This document shows positions 1 to 8,607 of a stretch of 64,000 nt of DNA, in pieces. The translations under genes and the position numbers were made by a program. Position 1 is the stretch's first letter, and every line of letters starts with the position of its first letter. A model generated the notes under the pieces. That model worked only from the letters and a program-made list of their open reading frames with translations. It was not told the origin of the DNA and did not search any database. This DNA comes from Streptomyces flavotricini (lineage in GTDB: Bacteria > Actinomycetota > Actinomycetes > Streptomycetales > Streptomycetaceae), in the NCBI RefSeq assembly GCF_020639365.1, contig NZ_JAINUL010000001.1, forward strand, positions 7,695,632 to 7,759,631. The letters run 5' to 3'.

Positions 1-1493
1 AGGGCCGGACCGTGATCGGCACCCTCGTGGGGCTGCGCACACCGGGCCACCCGGACCGCGACCAGGTGCGCTCGGTCAGCTTCTTCCCGCTGACGGGTGC
101 GGGCGACACCCGGCGCGGGGTGGGCGGGCTGCTGCTCGACGTCACCGACCGCGAGCAGGCGATCCTCGAGGCGACGGCCGCCCGGCAGCGCCTGGCCCTG
201 CTCGACCGGGCGGCGGCCGGCATCGGCACCACACTGGACCTGAACACCACCGCGCAGGAGCTGGTCGACGCGGTCGTCCCCGAGTTCTGCGACGCCTGCG
301 TCGTCGAACTCGTGGAGTGGATGGACGAGACCGAGGCGTTCGACCCGGCGCTGCCGGTGGCCACCCGCCGGATCGCCTCCGGCACCACCCTCCCCGAACC
401 GGCCGTGGAACTGGTGAGCGGCCTGGAGGAGGTCACGTACCCGCCCGGCTCCCACATCCACCAGATGCTGAGCACGGGCCGTCCGGTCTGCTTCACGGTC
501 GACGAGGACTTCGCGACCCGGACCGTCGTCCACCAGCAGCGTGCGCTACTGCTGCTGGACAGCGGGCTGACCTGCATCCTCATGGCACCGCTCATCGCCC
601 GGGGCACGGTGCAGGGCATCGCCATGTTCGGCCGCTCCGGCGCCCGCCCGGCCTTCGCCGAGCAGGACCTCGGGCTCGCCGGCGAACTGGCCTCCCGGGC
701 AGCGCTGTGCCTGGACAACGCCCGGCTGTACGGCAAGGTCAGGGACATCGCGCTCACCCTCCAGCGGGCCCTGTTGCCCAGTGCACCGGCGGCGGGTCCG
801 TACGTGGACATCAGCCACCGCTACCTGCCGGGCAGCCGCGGCACCGAGGTCGGCGGCGACTGGTACGACGCGATCACCCTGCCCGACGAGCGGGTGGCCC
901 TCGTCGTCGGCGACGTGATGGGGCACGGGGTCCCGGCCGCCGCGGCGATGGGGCGGCTGCGGATCACCGCGAAGACGCTCGCCCGGCACACGGCCGAGCC
1001 CGCCGCCCTGCTCGGGGAACTCGACGCCTGTGCGCAGGAGGCCGGCATCGAGTGGGCGACCTTCCTCTACCTGTTGTACGACCCCCGTACCGGCCGTGCC
1101 ACCATCGCCAACGCCGGTCATCCGCCGCCGCTGGTACGGCACCGGGACGGGACCGTGCACGCCGTCGAAGACGTGCTCGGGGTGCCGCTCGGGGTGGGCG
1201 GCGTACCGTACCGCTCGATCGAGGTCGAGATCCCCGAGGGCGCCGTCGTGGCCCTCTACACCGACGGCCTCGTCGAGGCCCGGGGCCAGGACATCGACAC
1301 CGGCATCGAGGCGCTGCGCGATCAACTGCGCGCGCCCCTCGGCTCGCTGGAGGAGGGGGCCGACCGGATCCTCGCCAACCTGCTGCCCGACACGGCGACG
1401 GACGACACGGTCCTGGTCCTCGCCCGGGTCGGTGCGGTCCCCGGCCGGCCGCCGGGTGCGGGAACCGGATCACCGCCTCCCGCGTCGTCCTAG
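1..1493 (+). CDS. GAF / SpoIIE-type PP2C phosphatase (5' end outside window)
   Basis: This is a serine/threonine phosphatase of the SpoIIE/RsbU kind, which in actinomycetes usually acts on anti-sigma-factor antagonists or signals from stress sensors. The visible 490-odd residues hold the tail of an upstream sensory region (probably PAS), a GAF domain (about residues 60-235) and a C-terminal PP2C domain whose metal-binding stretch GGDWYDA and the later VVGDVMGHG are intact. The reading frame is open to the window edge and the first in-frame GTG at 12 starts mid-domain, so the true start lies upstream. Family assignment is firm; the partner protein cannot be told from here. Confidence 0.9.
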   Translation, partial: GRTVIGTLVGLRTPGHPDRDQVRSVSFFPLTGAGDTRRGVGGLLLDVTDREQAILEATAARQRLALLDRAAAGIGTTLDLNTTAQELVDAVVPEFCDACVVELVEWMDETEAFDPALPVATRRIASGTTLPEPAVELVSGLEEVTYPPGSHIHQMLSTGRPVCFTVDEDFATRTVVHQQRALLLLDSGLTCILMAPLIARGTVQGIAMFGRSGARPAFAEQDLGLAGELASRAALCLDNARLYGKVRDIALTLQRALLPSAPAAGPYVDISHRYLPGSRGTEVGGDWYDAITLPDERVALVVGDVMGHGVPAAAAMGRLRITAKTLARHTAEPAALLGELDACAQEAGIEWATFLYLLYDPRTGRATIANAGHPPPLVRHRDGTVHAVEDVLGVPLGVGGVPYRSIEVEIPEGAVVALYTDGLVEARGQDIDTGIEALRDQLRAPLGSLEEGADRILANLLPDTATDDTVLVLARVGAVPGRPPGAGTGSPPPASS

Positions 1494-1494
1494 C

Positions 1495-1530
1495 GTGCGG
1501 CGCGGGAGGCGCGGTGCGGCGCGGGAGGCG
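1495..1530. repeat. Short direct repeat after the phosphatase gene
   Basis: A 17-bp GC-rich unit beginning GTGCGGCGCG occurs twice (1495-1511 and 1514-1530) with a 2-nt spacer directly after the phosphatase stop codon. It looks like a small slippage duplication; no function is evident. Confidence 0.7.
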
Positions 1531-1553
1531 GGGCCGATCGGGGGCAGGGACGC

Positions 1554-2558
1554 GTGGGCGGGCAAAGGGCGGGGCGGGGGCCCTGGCGTCGGCCAAGGCC
1601 GGAGCAGTGGGCGTGGCGCGGGCGGGGGCGGGTCCCGGCCGGGCTCGCGGTCCTCGTGACCTGCCTGCTGGTCTGCCACGGAGCGGTGCCCGACGGGCTG
1701 CCCGGCCGTCCCGGCAGCCTGCTCGAAACGTTCCTGCCCTGGCTGGGCCTCGCCGTCCCGGTCCTCGCGGCCCTGGCGCTGCTGCGCCGCTCGGCCGTGG
1801 CCGCACTCGCGGCGCTGCTGCCCGCCGCCGCCTGGCTCGGGCTCTTCGGCGGCCATCTGCTCCCCGGCGAGGACCGGGCACCCGGTCTCCTCGCCGTCCA
1901 GCACAACGTCAGCGACGAGAACCCCGATCCGGAGGGCACCGCGCGCGCCCTGGCCGCCACTCGCGCCGATCTCCTCGCGCTGGAGGAGCTGACGCCCGCC
2001 GCCCTGCCGCGGTACGCGGCGGCGCTTGCGCCGCAGTACCCGTACCACGCGGTGGAGGGCACGGTCGGGCTCTGGTCGAGGCACCCGCTCGCGGACGTGC
2101 GGCCGGTGGACATCAGACCCGCCGGCGTCGGGGAGGACTGGAACCGCGCCCTGCGGGCCACCGCCCGCACGCCGCGGGGCGAAGTCGCCGTGTACGTGGC
2201 GCACCTGCCCTCCCTGCGGCTGAGCCCGACGCACGGGTTCGGATCCGCACGCCGTGACGAGAGCGCCGTACTGCTCGGCGCCGCGATCGCCGCCGAGCCG
2301 GTGGACCGGCTGATCCTGCTCGGGGACCTCAACAGCACCGTGGACGACCGCGGTCTGGACCCCGTCACCTCGCGCACGGACCCGCCGAGCCGCGACTTCG
2401 CGTTCAGCTGGCCCGCTTCGCTGCCGCTGGCCCGGATCGACCAGGTCCTGACCCGCTCGGCGACCGTCACGCGGATCCGGTCGCTGCCCGCGACGGGCAG
2501 CGACCACCTGCCCGTCGCCGCTCACCTCACATGGCCCGCTCCAGCACCAGGTCGGTGA
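1554..2558 (+). CDS. Membrane-anchored endonuclease/exonuclease/phosphatase (EEP) family protein
   Basis: A 334-residue EEP-fold hydrolase. Residues 30-105 contain two or three hydrophobic segments, so the C-terminal catalytic domain is probably outside the membrane. Catalytic landmarks of the family are visible in order: QHNVSDEN, LLALEEL, VAHLPS, LLGDLNST, IDQVL and the terminal GSDHLP. The substrate cannot be inferred (DNase, phosphodiesterase and lipid phosphatase members exist). The GTG start at 1554 has AGGGA just upstream. The 3' end overlaps the convergent ATP-grasp gene by 32 bp. Confidence 0.85.
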   Translation: MGGQRAGRGPWRRPRPEQWAWRGRGRVPAGLAVLVTCLLVCHGAVPDGLPGRPGSLLETFLPWLGLAVPVLAALALLRRSAVAALAALLPAAAWLGLFGGHLLPGEDRAPGLLAVQHNVSDENPDPEGTARALAATRADLLALEELTPAALPRYAAALAPQYPYHAVEGTVGLWSRHPLADVRPVDIRPAGVGEDWNRALRATARTPRGEVAVYVAHLPSLRLSPTHGFGSARRDESAVLLGAAIAAEPVDRLILLGDLNSTVDDRGLDPVTSRTDPPSRDFAFSWPASLPLARIDQVLTRSATVTRIRSLPATGSDHLPVAAHLTWPAPAPGR

Positions 2559-3402
2559 AGCGCGCCAGCCCGTGTTCGCCGTGGCCCATGAACATGAAGA
2601 GGTTCGGTTCCACCAGCTCCAGTTCCATCACGACCGGCGCCCCGTCGTCGGCCGTCGCGATGTCCACCCGCGCGTACAGCAGCGCCCGAGACCCAGGTAC
2701 GGACGCCAGTGCGGAGGCGGCCAGGGCCAGTTCGGCGGCGGCCGGCCGGTACGGCACCAGATCCGGGTGCGGGACGCGGTCGTTGTCGACGGTCCCGACG
2801 TCGGTCAGCACCGGCCCCTTGCGAATCGCGTGGCTGAAGGAGCCGCCGAGGAAGACGAGTGCCCGTTCGCCCTCGTCGATCCGCGACAGGTACGGCTGCA
2901 CCATCGCGGTCGCCCCGGCCGCGTGGAGCGCCGCGATGTGCCCGGCCGCCGCCTCGTGGTGCCGCTCCGCGTAGCGCGCGGTGTCGCGGGCGCCGGCGGA
3001 TACGGCCGGCTTGACGACGAACTGTCCGTTCCCGGGCAGGACGACGGCCTCGCCGGGGGCGATGAACCGGGTCGGCACGACGGGGACGCCGCGGCCGGCG
3101 AGCTCCGCGAGATAGCGCTTGTCGGTGTTCCAGCGCACCAGAGCGGCCGGATTGTCGAGCCGCGTCGCACCCTGCACCGCGTCGGCCCAGGCCAGGTACT
3201 CCGGCCACCGCGCGGCGTAGTCCCAGGTGGACCTGATGACCACGGCGGCGCAGCGCGCCCAGTCGAAGTCCGGGGCGTCCCAGGCCGCCGCCACGGCGTC
3301 GACCCCGCGGGCGCGCAGCGCCTCGAGCATCAGCGGCAGGTCGGCGTCCCAGGCCAGGCCCGGCTCCGAAGTGGCCAGGGCCACCCGTACGGTGGCGGCC
3401 AT
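2527..3402 (-). CDS. ATP-grasp domain protein (RimK / glutathione-synthetase-like)
   Basis: A 291-residue ATP-grasp ligase-like protein. The N-terminal part (ALATSEPGLAWDAD...) is the pre-ATP domain; the middle has NTDKRYLAELAG and QFVVKPAVSAGARDT, typical ATP-clamp segments; the end has YARVDIA and MELELVEPNLF, which supply the Mg-binding acidic residues. Such proteins form amide bonds between a carboxylate and an amine with ATP; substrates are unknown. I choose the ATG at 3402 because it overlaps the stop of the upstream MazG gene as TGATG, implying translational coupling. An in-frame TTG one codon earlier is less likely. Confidence 0.85.
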   Translation of the reverse strand: MAATVRVALATSEPGLAWDADLPLMLEALRARGVDAVAAAWDAPDFDWARCAAVVIRSTWDYAARWPEYLAWADAVQGATRLDNPAALVRWNTDKRYLAELAGRGVPVVPTRFIAPGEAVVLPGNGQFVVKPAVSAGARDTARYAERHHEAAAGHIAALHAAGATAMVQPYLSRIDEGERALVFLGGSFSHAIRKGPVLTDVGTVDNDRVPHPDLVPYRPAAAELALAASALASVPGSRALLYARVDIATADDGAPVVMELELVEPNLFMFMGHGEHGLARFTDLVLERAM

Positions 3403-3716
3403 CAACGGCTCCCCGGCTCTTCGACGCGCAGCAGCACGCCCCGTTCGTCCCGTGCGTAGACCCGGTCGCGGTTCTTGGCCAGCTTCCGCTCCACCTCGGA
3501 CTCCAGGTCGACGCCGTTCATCTCGGCGAGCGCCGCGAGGTACAGGAACACGTCCGCGAGCTCCTCGCCGAAGTCGGGCAGTTTCCTGCGCCAGGCGGTG
3601 AAGGCCTCCCCGACCTCGGCCGTCAGCAGCCCGAACTCCAGCGGCACGTCGGTGGTGTTGAAGCCCTTCGCGAGCTTGTTGTCCCAGGCGAGCTGCTGGG
3701 CCGAGCGGATGTCCAC
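3402..3716 (-). CDS. MazG-like nucleotide pyrophosphohydrolase
   Basis: A 104-residue single-domain protein of the all-alpha NTP pyrophosphohydrolase (MazG/dUTPase) superfamily, expected to hydrolyse a nucleoside triphosphate to the monophosphate. The metal-binding pattern is visible: EVGEA followed after a short spacer by GEELADVFLYL (ExxE ... ExxD). It is the first gene of a two-gene unit with the ATP-grasp gene, whose start codon overlaps its stop. The native nucleotide substrate is not evident. Confidence 0.85.
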   Translation of the reverse strand: MDIRSAQQLAWDNKLAKGFNTTDVPLEFGLLTAEVGEAFTAWRRKLPDFGEELADVFLYLAALAEMNGVDLESEVERKLAKNRDRVYARDERGVLLRVEEPGSR

Positions 3717-3760
3717 CGGTTCCTCCGGGCGTGCGTACGATCGCTTGCTGCCCCGGCAGC

Positions 3761-4204
3761 CTAACGACCGGCGGATCCCCCGGCCGGGGCAGGGGCCAGG
3801 CCGTCCGCGACCAGGCCGGCGAGGACCGCCTCGCCCAGGGCGTGCACCGCGGACTGCGGCCGGACCATCACGGTGAACTCCTTGATCCGGCCGTCCTCGG
3901 CGAAGTGCACCAGGTCGATCCCGTGGATCGCCTTGCCGCCCACCGTGGCCCGGAACAGCAGGACTTCCGACGGCGCCACGGAGCCGTCCGCGCTCGTCTC
4001 GGCGCTGCCGGTGTACCGGCCGACGTAGCGGAAGTCCTCGAAGGTGCGCAGCAGCACCCCGAAGAGCCCCAGCACCATCGGCCGCCCCTCGAACGGCGTG
4101 AACTTCACGGGGCTGTACAGGCGCACGTCCTCGGTGAACAGGGCCTCCAGGGCGGCGAGGTCACGGCTGTCGACGGCGGCGCGGAAGCGGTCTGCTGCGG
4201 TCAC
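3761..4204 (-). CDS. NTF2-like / SnoaL-fold protein
   Basis: A 147-residue protein with the nuclear-transport-factor-2-like pattern: N-terminal helices (AADRFRAAVDSRDLAALEALFTEDV), then alternating strands ending in HGIDLVHFAEDGRIKEFTVMVRP. Members are small cone-shaped enzymes or binding proteins (isomerases, hydrolases, many unknown). The GTG start has GGGAG six bases upstream. It is divergent from the PadR regulator and shares its operator-bearing intergenic region, so it is a likely PadR target. Confidence 0.8.
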   Translation of the reverse strand: MTAADRFRAAVDSRDLAALEALFTEDVRLYSPVKFTPFEGRPMVLGLFGVLLRTFEDFRYVGRYTGSAETSADGSVAPSEVLLFRATVGGKAIHGIDLVHFAEDGRIKEFTVMVRPQSAVHALGEAVLAGLVADGLAPAPAGGSAGR

Positions 4205-4225
4205 GGCATCTCCCTGAGCGTCTTC

Positions 4226-4259
4226 TACTCATCAATGTGATTAGTCAGTTTCTTGAGTA
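4226..4259. promoter_or_regulatory. Dyad(s) in the NTF2-like / PadR divergent promoter
   Basis: Between the divergent genes lie two overlapping inverted repeats: ACTCATCA / TGATTAGT (4227-4245, 7 of 8 positions) around a 3-nt centre, and TACTCA (4226-4231) / TGAGTA (4254-4259). The stretch is AT-rich compared with its surroundings. PadR proteins usually autoregulate and bind such AT-rich dyads, so this is the inferred operator. Confidence 0.55.
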
Positions 4260-4306
4260 TCATGCGGGGAGGGTCCGTGCACAGAGGCGAGTAGGGAGGC
4301 GATCCG

Positions 4307-4876
4307 ATGGCTTTGCGCCACGCCGTGCTGGCGGCGCTGCTGGACGAGGAGCTGAGCGGGTACCAACTGGCGAAGGCCTTCGACCTCGGCGTCGCGAACT
4401 TCTGGCACGCCCTCCCGCAGCAGCTCTACGCCGAGCTGACCCGGCTGGAGAAGGACGGGCTGATCGCGGGCCGGGAAGTGGTCCAGGACACCCGGCCCAA
4501 CAAGCGCCTGTTCACCGTCACCGACGCCGGGCTCGCCGAGCTGGACCAGTTCACCGCCGCCGCCACCAGGCCCTCCTCCATCCGCGACGACCTCATCGTG
4601 ATGGTCCAGGCCGCCGACCACGTGGACACCGCGACGCTCGTCGCGCAGCTCACCGAGCGCGCCGCCTTCGCCCGGGCCAAGGTCGACCTGTTCGCAGGCC
4701 TGCTGCGCACCATGCGCGGCGACCGCTCCGAAGAGGAGTTCCTGCGCTGCGGCGAGCGCATCGGCCCCTACCTGACCTGCCTGCGCGGTCTCGCCTTCGA
4801 GCGGGGCAACCGCGACTGGTGCGAGCGTACGATCGCGGTCCTGCGGGAGCGGGAGGCGGCCCGTGCCGCGCGCTGA
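4307..4876 (+). CDS. PadR family transcriptional regulator
   Basis: A 189-residue PadR protein. The winged-helix domain is at the N-terminus (ALRHAVLAALLDEELSGYQLAKAF, then YAELTRLEKDGLIAGR and NKRLFTVTDAG), followed by a helical dimerisation domain of the Vir/PadR C-terminal type. GGGAGG lies seven bases before the ATG. It overlaps the downstream SGNH hydrolase gene by 14 bp and is divergent from the NTF2-like gene, so all three may answer to the same ligand, which is unknown. Confidence 0.9.
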   Translation: MALRHAVLAALLDEELSGYQLAKAFDLGVANFWHALPQQLYAELTRLEKDGLIAGREVVQDTRPNKRLFTVTDAGLAELDQFTAAATRPSSIRDDLIVMVQAADHVDTATLVAQLTERAAFARAKVDLFAGLLRTMRGDRSEEEFLRCGERIGPYLTCLRGLAFERGNRDWCERTIAVLREREAARAAR

Positions 4877-5639
4877 GCACGCGTACCTGAGGTACGTGGC
4901 CCTGGGAGACAGCCAGACCGAGGGCCTCGGGGACGGCGACGACACCACCGGCCTGCGGGGGCTGGCCGACCGCTTCGCCGAGCACCTCGCGCTCCACAGC
5001 CCCGGCCTGCGGTACGCCAACCTGGCCGTCCGCGGCCGCCTCGCCGGGCAGGTCCGCGCCGAGCAGCTCGCACCGGCCCTCGCGCTGCGCCCGGACCTCG
5101 CGACCGTGGTCGCCGGGGTCAACGACATCCTCCGGCCGCGGTTCGACGCCGACGAGGTCGCCGGCCACCTGGAGGCGATGTTCGGCGCGCTCACCGCCCA
5201 GGGCGCCCGGGTCCTCACCATGACCTTCCCGGACCTCGCGCGGATCACCCCGCTCGCCCGGCCGCTCTCCCCGCGGGTGGGCGCCCTCAACGAACGGATC
5301 CGCGCGGCCGCCGCCCGACAGGGCGTGCTCGTCGTCGAGACGGGACACCATCCGGTGGTCACCGACCCCCGACTGTGGAGCGCGGACCGCCTGCACGCCG
5401 GCCCGCTCGGCCACGAGCGGATCGCCGCCTCGCTCGCGGACGCCCTCGGCCTGCCGGACAGCGACGACTCCTGGACGCACCCGCTCCCCCCGGACGGGGC
5501 GCCCCGGCCCGCGATCGCCGCCGAACTGCGCTGGGCCGCCGCGTTCCTGGGACCCTGGCTCGGCAGGCGCCTGCGCGGCCGCTCCTCCGGGGACGCCCGC
5601 ACGGCCAAGCGCCCGGGGCTCCTGCCGGTGTTGCCGTGA
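4863..5639 (+). CDS. SGNH/GDSL-type esterase
   Basis: A 258-residue SGNH hydrolase, expected to cleave esters of lipids or acetylated sugars. Block I (ALGDSQTEG, nucleophilic Ser near residue 18), the block III Asn in VAGVND and the block V DxLH in WSADRLHAG are all present. No signal peptide is seen, so it should be cytoplasmic. The GTG start lies inside the end of the PadR gene, implying translational coupling. Confidence 0.88.
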   Translation: MPRAEHAYLRYVALGDSQTEGLGDGDDTTGLRGLADRFAEHLALHSPGLRYANLAVRGRLAGQVRAEQLAPALALRPDLATVVAGVNDILRPRFDADEVAGHLEAMFGALTAQGARVLTMTFPDLARITPLARPLSPRVGALNERIRAAAARQGVLVVETGHHPVVTDPRLWSADRLHAGPLGHERIAASLADALGLPDSDDSWTHPLPPDGAPRPAIAAELRWAAAFLGPWLGRRLRGRSSGDARTAKRPGLLPVLP

Positions 5640-5643
5640 GGGG

Positions 5644-6888
5644 TCAGGGGGTGGCCGCCGCCGCGATGCGGTGGCGCTGCAGCTTGCGCGCGTAGAGGAG
5701 GTGCGCGATCGCCTCGGCGGCCAGGAGGAACACCACCAGCCAGGGCGCGAGGTGGCCGGCGGCCCAGACCACGAGCAGCGGGACGCCGATGCCGGGAACG
5801 GCCCAGACGGCGACGGCGGCCGGCGAACGGCCGTAGCGCAGCGCGATGCCCGCGTGGGCCGCGTGGTACAGGGCCAGTCCGCCGGCCAGCACCCACACCG
5901 CACCGGTCGGCAGATGGGCGTGGTCGGCCTCCTCGACGGCGGTGGCCAGCCCGGCCGCCATGCACAGGACGCCCGCGGTGACGAAGAAGTGCAGGAAGCC
6001 GCCCACGTCGCGGGCGAGCAGATAGGCCCGTCGGTCGTCCGCCCTCGCGAGCATCAGCTCGGCCGAGGTCGAGCCGAAGTCGAAGTACGACCACCAGAGG
6101 GCGGCGAGGAGTACGAAACCCAGGACGCCGACCGCCCCGGCCCGCGGGGTCCAGACGTGGTCGGCCGAGGTCACCAGCGCGATCACGGACTCGCCGAGCA
6201 CGATGATGACGAACAGGCCGACCCGCTCGACGATGTGCCCGGTGTCCAGCCGGGCGGGGAGCCCGCGGCCGCGGGCGCTGAGCAGCAGCGCCATCTCGGC
6301 GGCGATGAGCACCGCCCACACGACGTACTGCCAGGGTGCGGGCACCGCGGCGGAGGCGGCCCACAGCAGGCCCGAGGCCAGGCAGTAGCTGAGCGGGCGC
6401 CAGCGCGGGACGCGCAGGGGCTCGGGGTACCTGGTGGCCGGCCACCACAGCCCGAGCAGCACCAGCCGGGTGCCCGCGTATCCGAGGGCGTAGACGGAAC
6501 CGCGGTCCGTGTCGGCCCCGGGTACGGCGCAGGCCATGACGGCGATGCAGAGCATGGCGGACAGCATGAGCAGCCGGCGGCGGGGCCTGTCGTCGGCGAA
6601 GAGGTTCGCCGAGACCATGAGGTTGATCCACAGCCACCAGGGCGGGAAGTAGAGCCCCAGGAACACGGCGAAGTCGCGGAGGCTCGGATCGCCGTGCAGC
6701 CCGTGCGAGAGCTGGGCGGCGAGCGCGACGAAGACGAGGTCGAAGAAGAGCTCGAGCCAGTCGGCGTGCCGCCCCTCCTGCGGATGGCCTGCGCCGTCCG
6801 CCTCCGCGCCCGCTCCTGGCTGTGGTGTGCCCATGGGTCCGCCCGGGTCCGTGCCGCCGCCCTCGCGGCCTGCTTCCCCGTATGACAT
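5644..6888 (-). CDS. Low temperature requirement protein A (LtrA) family membrane protein
   Basis: A roughly 400-residue integral membrane protein with about ten hydrophobic segments, matching the LtrA family, first described in Listeria; biochemical function is unknown. Diagnostic stretches are DWLELFFDLVFVALAAQLSHG near the N-terminus, ERVGLFVIIVLGES in the middle and ALWWSYFDFGS. The start is uncertain: ATG at 6888 and ATG at 6834 are both possible and neither has a strong Shine-Dalgarno; the longer form is given. It is convergent with the SGNH gene (4-nt gap). Confidence 0.85.
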   Translation of the reverse strand: MSYGEAGREGGGTDPGGPMGTPQPGAGAEADGAGHPQEGRHADWLELFFDLVFVALAAQLSHGLHGDPSLRDFAVFLGLYFPPWWLWINLMVSANLFADDRPRRRLLMLSAMLCIAVMACAVPGADTDRGSVYALGYAGTRLVLLGLWWPATRYPEPLRVPRWRPLSYCLASGLLWAASAAVPAPWQYVVWAVLIAAEMALLLSARGRGLPARLDTGHIVERVGLFVIIVLGESVIALVTSADHVWTPRAGAVGVLGFVLLAALWWSYFDFGSTSAELMLARADDRRAYLLARDVGGFLHFFVTAGVLCMAAGLATAVEEADHAHLPTGAVWVLAGGLALYHAAHAGIALRYGRSPAAVAVWAVPGIGVPLLVVWAAGHLAPWLVVFLLAAEAIAHLLYARKLQRHRIAAAATP

Positions 6889-6996
6889 CACGGCCTGGTC
6901 GAGCGCGGGTGACGCGGCACGGGCCCGCAGGTCCCGCCGGCGTCCGGCGGCGGAGGCCAGCAGCGCGCCGGTGGTGGCGAGGCACACGGCGAAGGC

Positions 6997-7540
6997 GTGG
7001 TCGGGTTGGTCGGCCGGCGCAAGGCGTCCCACTCGATCACCCCGACGCCGTACGCCTCCGGCACCCACGGCACCCGCGCGGTGATCGACATCCTCCCGTG
7101 GGTCTACGGCGAGACGCTGGACAAGCTCGACATCCGCGACGCGAAGGGCGGAGTGGTGCCCTCGCTGAAGCGGGTCGAGGTGCAGTTCCGCCGTGCAGAG
7201 CCGCCAGCACGAGACCGTCACGACGCTGCTGGAGAGGGCCGTCGAGGTCACGGGCGGAGGCCTGGGCGCGCGGATCCGCGCGGCCACCCGCTACCTGCCG
7301 CTGGTCGCCGAGTTGGACACCTCGTACGGCACCTCCCCGCGGCTGTACTACGGGTACGAGGGCAAATGCGTCCTGCGCCGCCACGGGCTGCTCGGCGTAC
7401 CGGCGGAGCTGGACCTCTGCCCGGCCGCCCGAGGCCCGCTACCAGCTGACCGTCCCCACGCCCGAAGGGGTCGAGCTGGCCGGCATCACGACGTCCGACC
7501 CGCGGTGGGCCGTCGAACCGGTCCTCTGGTCGCCGCCCTG
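6997..7540 (+). pseudogene. Frame-broken coding remnant, family not recognised
   Basis: Three consecutive stretches show strong G/C third-position bias on the plus strand but in different frames: about 7000-7190 (SITPTPYASGTHGTRAVIDI...), 7193-7425 (VAELDTSYGTSPRLYYGYEG...) and 7425-7535 (RYQLTVPTPEGVELAGIT...). No single frame spans them and no start with a ribosome site is visible, so this appears to be one decayed gene. I do not recognise the protein. The upstream 6889-6996 has no clear gene. Confidence 0.55.
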
Positions 7541-7559
7541 CCGGCGACCTCCGCCCTCT

Positions 7560-7741
7560 CGGTGGGAACCCCGGCGGTGTCCCTGTCGGGTCGCGGAGCC
7601 GCGCTCGGTCGCCGACTCCGCCCGTCGCGCGACGAGTTCGCTCATGGCCGAGTTCTGCGTCTCGCGGTCGGCGTGGACGGTCAGGGCGATGTCGGGGTGC
7701 GGGCGGTTCATCGACATCCGCCGGAAGTTCACCGTCGGCAC
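7560..7741 (-). pseudogene. Truncated gene start (about 50 codons), unknown
   Basis: A GTG-initiated frame at 7741 reads MPTVNFRRMSMNRPHPDIAL and onward with good codon bias for about 50 codons (to ARRAESATERGS), then loses the bias around 7560-7600, where it abuts the oppositely oriented remnant upstream. This looks like the N-terminal end of a gene cut by a rearrangement. Its family is not recognised. The frame stays open to 7439, but that part does not look coding. Confidence 0.4.
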
Positions 7742-7789
7742 CTCGCCGTCGCGCTGCTCGAGACGGCTCGATTCCCGGCACCGATGGAT

Positions 7790-8497
7790 TCAAGCCATGT
7801 GCGGATGTGCCGAAAGGGCCGCCTCGACCGCGGCCTCGGCATGGATCCGTGCCGTGGGGAAGACTGCTACGGGGCTGTCCCCGGCACCGATGAGCAGCTC
7901 GATCTCGGTGCAGCCGAGGATGATCCCCTGGGCGCCGGCGGCCACGAGCTCCTCGATGACGTGCTGGTAGGCGGTGCGGGACTCCTCGCGGACGATGCCG
8001 AGGCACAGCTCCTCGTAGATCACCCGGTGCACGAGCGCCCGCCCCTCGGCGTCGGGGACGCGGACCTCCAGCCCGCTCGCCTCGAGTCGGCCGCGGTAGA
8101 ACGCCTGCTCCATCGTGAACGCGGTGCCCAACAGGCCGACGCGCGTCAGCCCCGCCGCCTTCACGGCATCGGCGGTGGCGTCGGCGAGGTGCAGCAGCGG
8201 CACCGAGATGCCCGCCTGCACCCGGTCGGCGACCTTGTGCATGGTGTTGGTGCAGATGAGGACGAGATCGGCCCCGGCCGCTTCCAGCCGCTGGGCCGCC
8301 GCCGCCAGCACCTCGCCGGCCTCGGCCCACCGCCCTTCGGCCTGCAGCCGCTCGATCTCCGCGAAGTCCACGGAATACAGCACGCACCGGGCCGAATGCA
8401 GCCCTCCGAGCCGGTCGCGCGTGAGCTCGTTCAACAGCCGGTAGTACTCGGCGGTCGACTCCCAGCTCATTCCTCCGAGCAGTCCGATCGTTTTCAT
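7790..8497 (-). CDS. Aspartate/glutamate racemase family protein
   Basis: A 235-residue PLP-independent amino-acid racemase of the Asp/Glu/hydantoin racemase superfamily. The N-terminus MKTIGLLGGMSWESTAEYY is typical, and the two catalytic cysteines are present in LICTNTMH and LGCTEIELL. It should interconvert L- and D-forms of an acidic amino acid. The ATG at 8497 is chosen because the family N-terminus begins there; there is no Shine-Dalgarno upstream. It is the only intact gene between remnants. Confidence 0.88.
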   Translation of the reverse strand: MKTIGLLGGMSWESTAEYYRLLNELTRDRLGGLHSARCVLYSVDFAEIERLQAEGRWAEAGEVLAAAAQRLEAAGADLVLICTNTMHKVADRVQAGISVPLLHLADATADAVKAAGLTRVGLLGTAFTMEQAFYRGRLEASGLEVRVPDAEGRALVHRVIYEELCLGIVREESRTAYQHVIEELVAAGAQGIILGCTEIELLIGAGDSPVAVFPTARIHAEAAVEAALSAHPHMA

Positions 8498-8557
8498 AAG
8501 GGTGGAAGGTAGCAGAGCTGATTTCCATAAGAATTGCTTTGATGCGTGAAAAGGAAG

Positions 8558-8592
8558 GACGGCGGCCGGGGCGTTGACCCCGGGCCGCCGTC
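8558..8592 (-). terminator. Hairpin after the FG-GAP/lectin remnant
   Basis: Perfect 10-bp arms GACGGCGGCC / GGCCGCCGTC with an inner GGGG/CCCC and a 6-nt loop, starting just downstream of the stop codon of the minus-strand gene ending at 8608. It lacks a U-tract, as many Streptomyces terminators do. Confidence 0.65.
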
Positions 8593-8607
8593 GGGCGATC
8601 GGGTGCG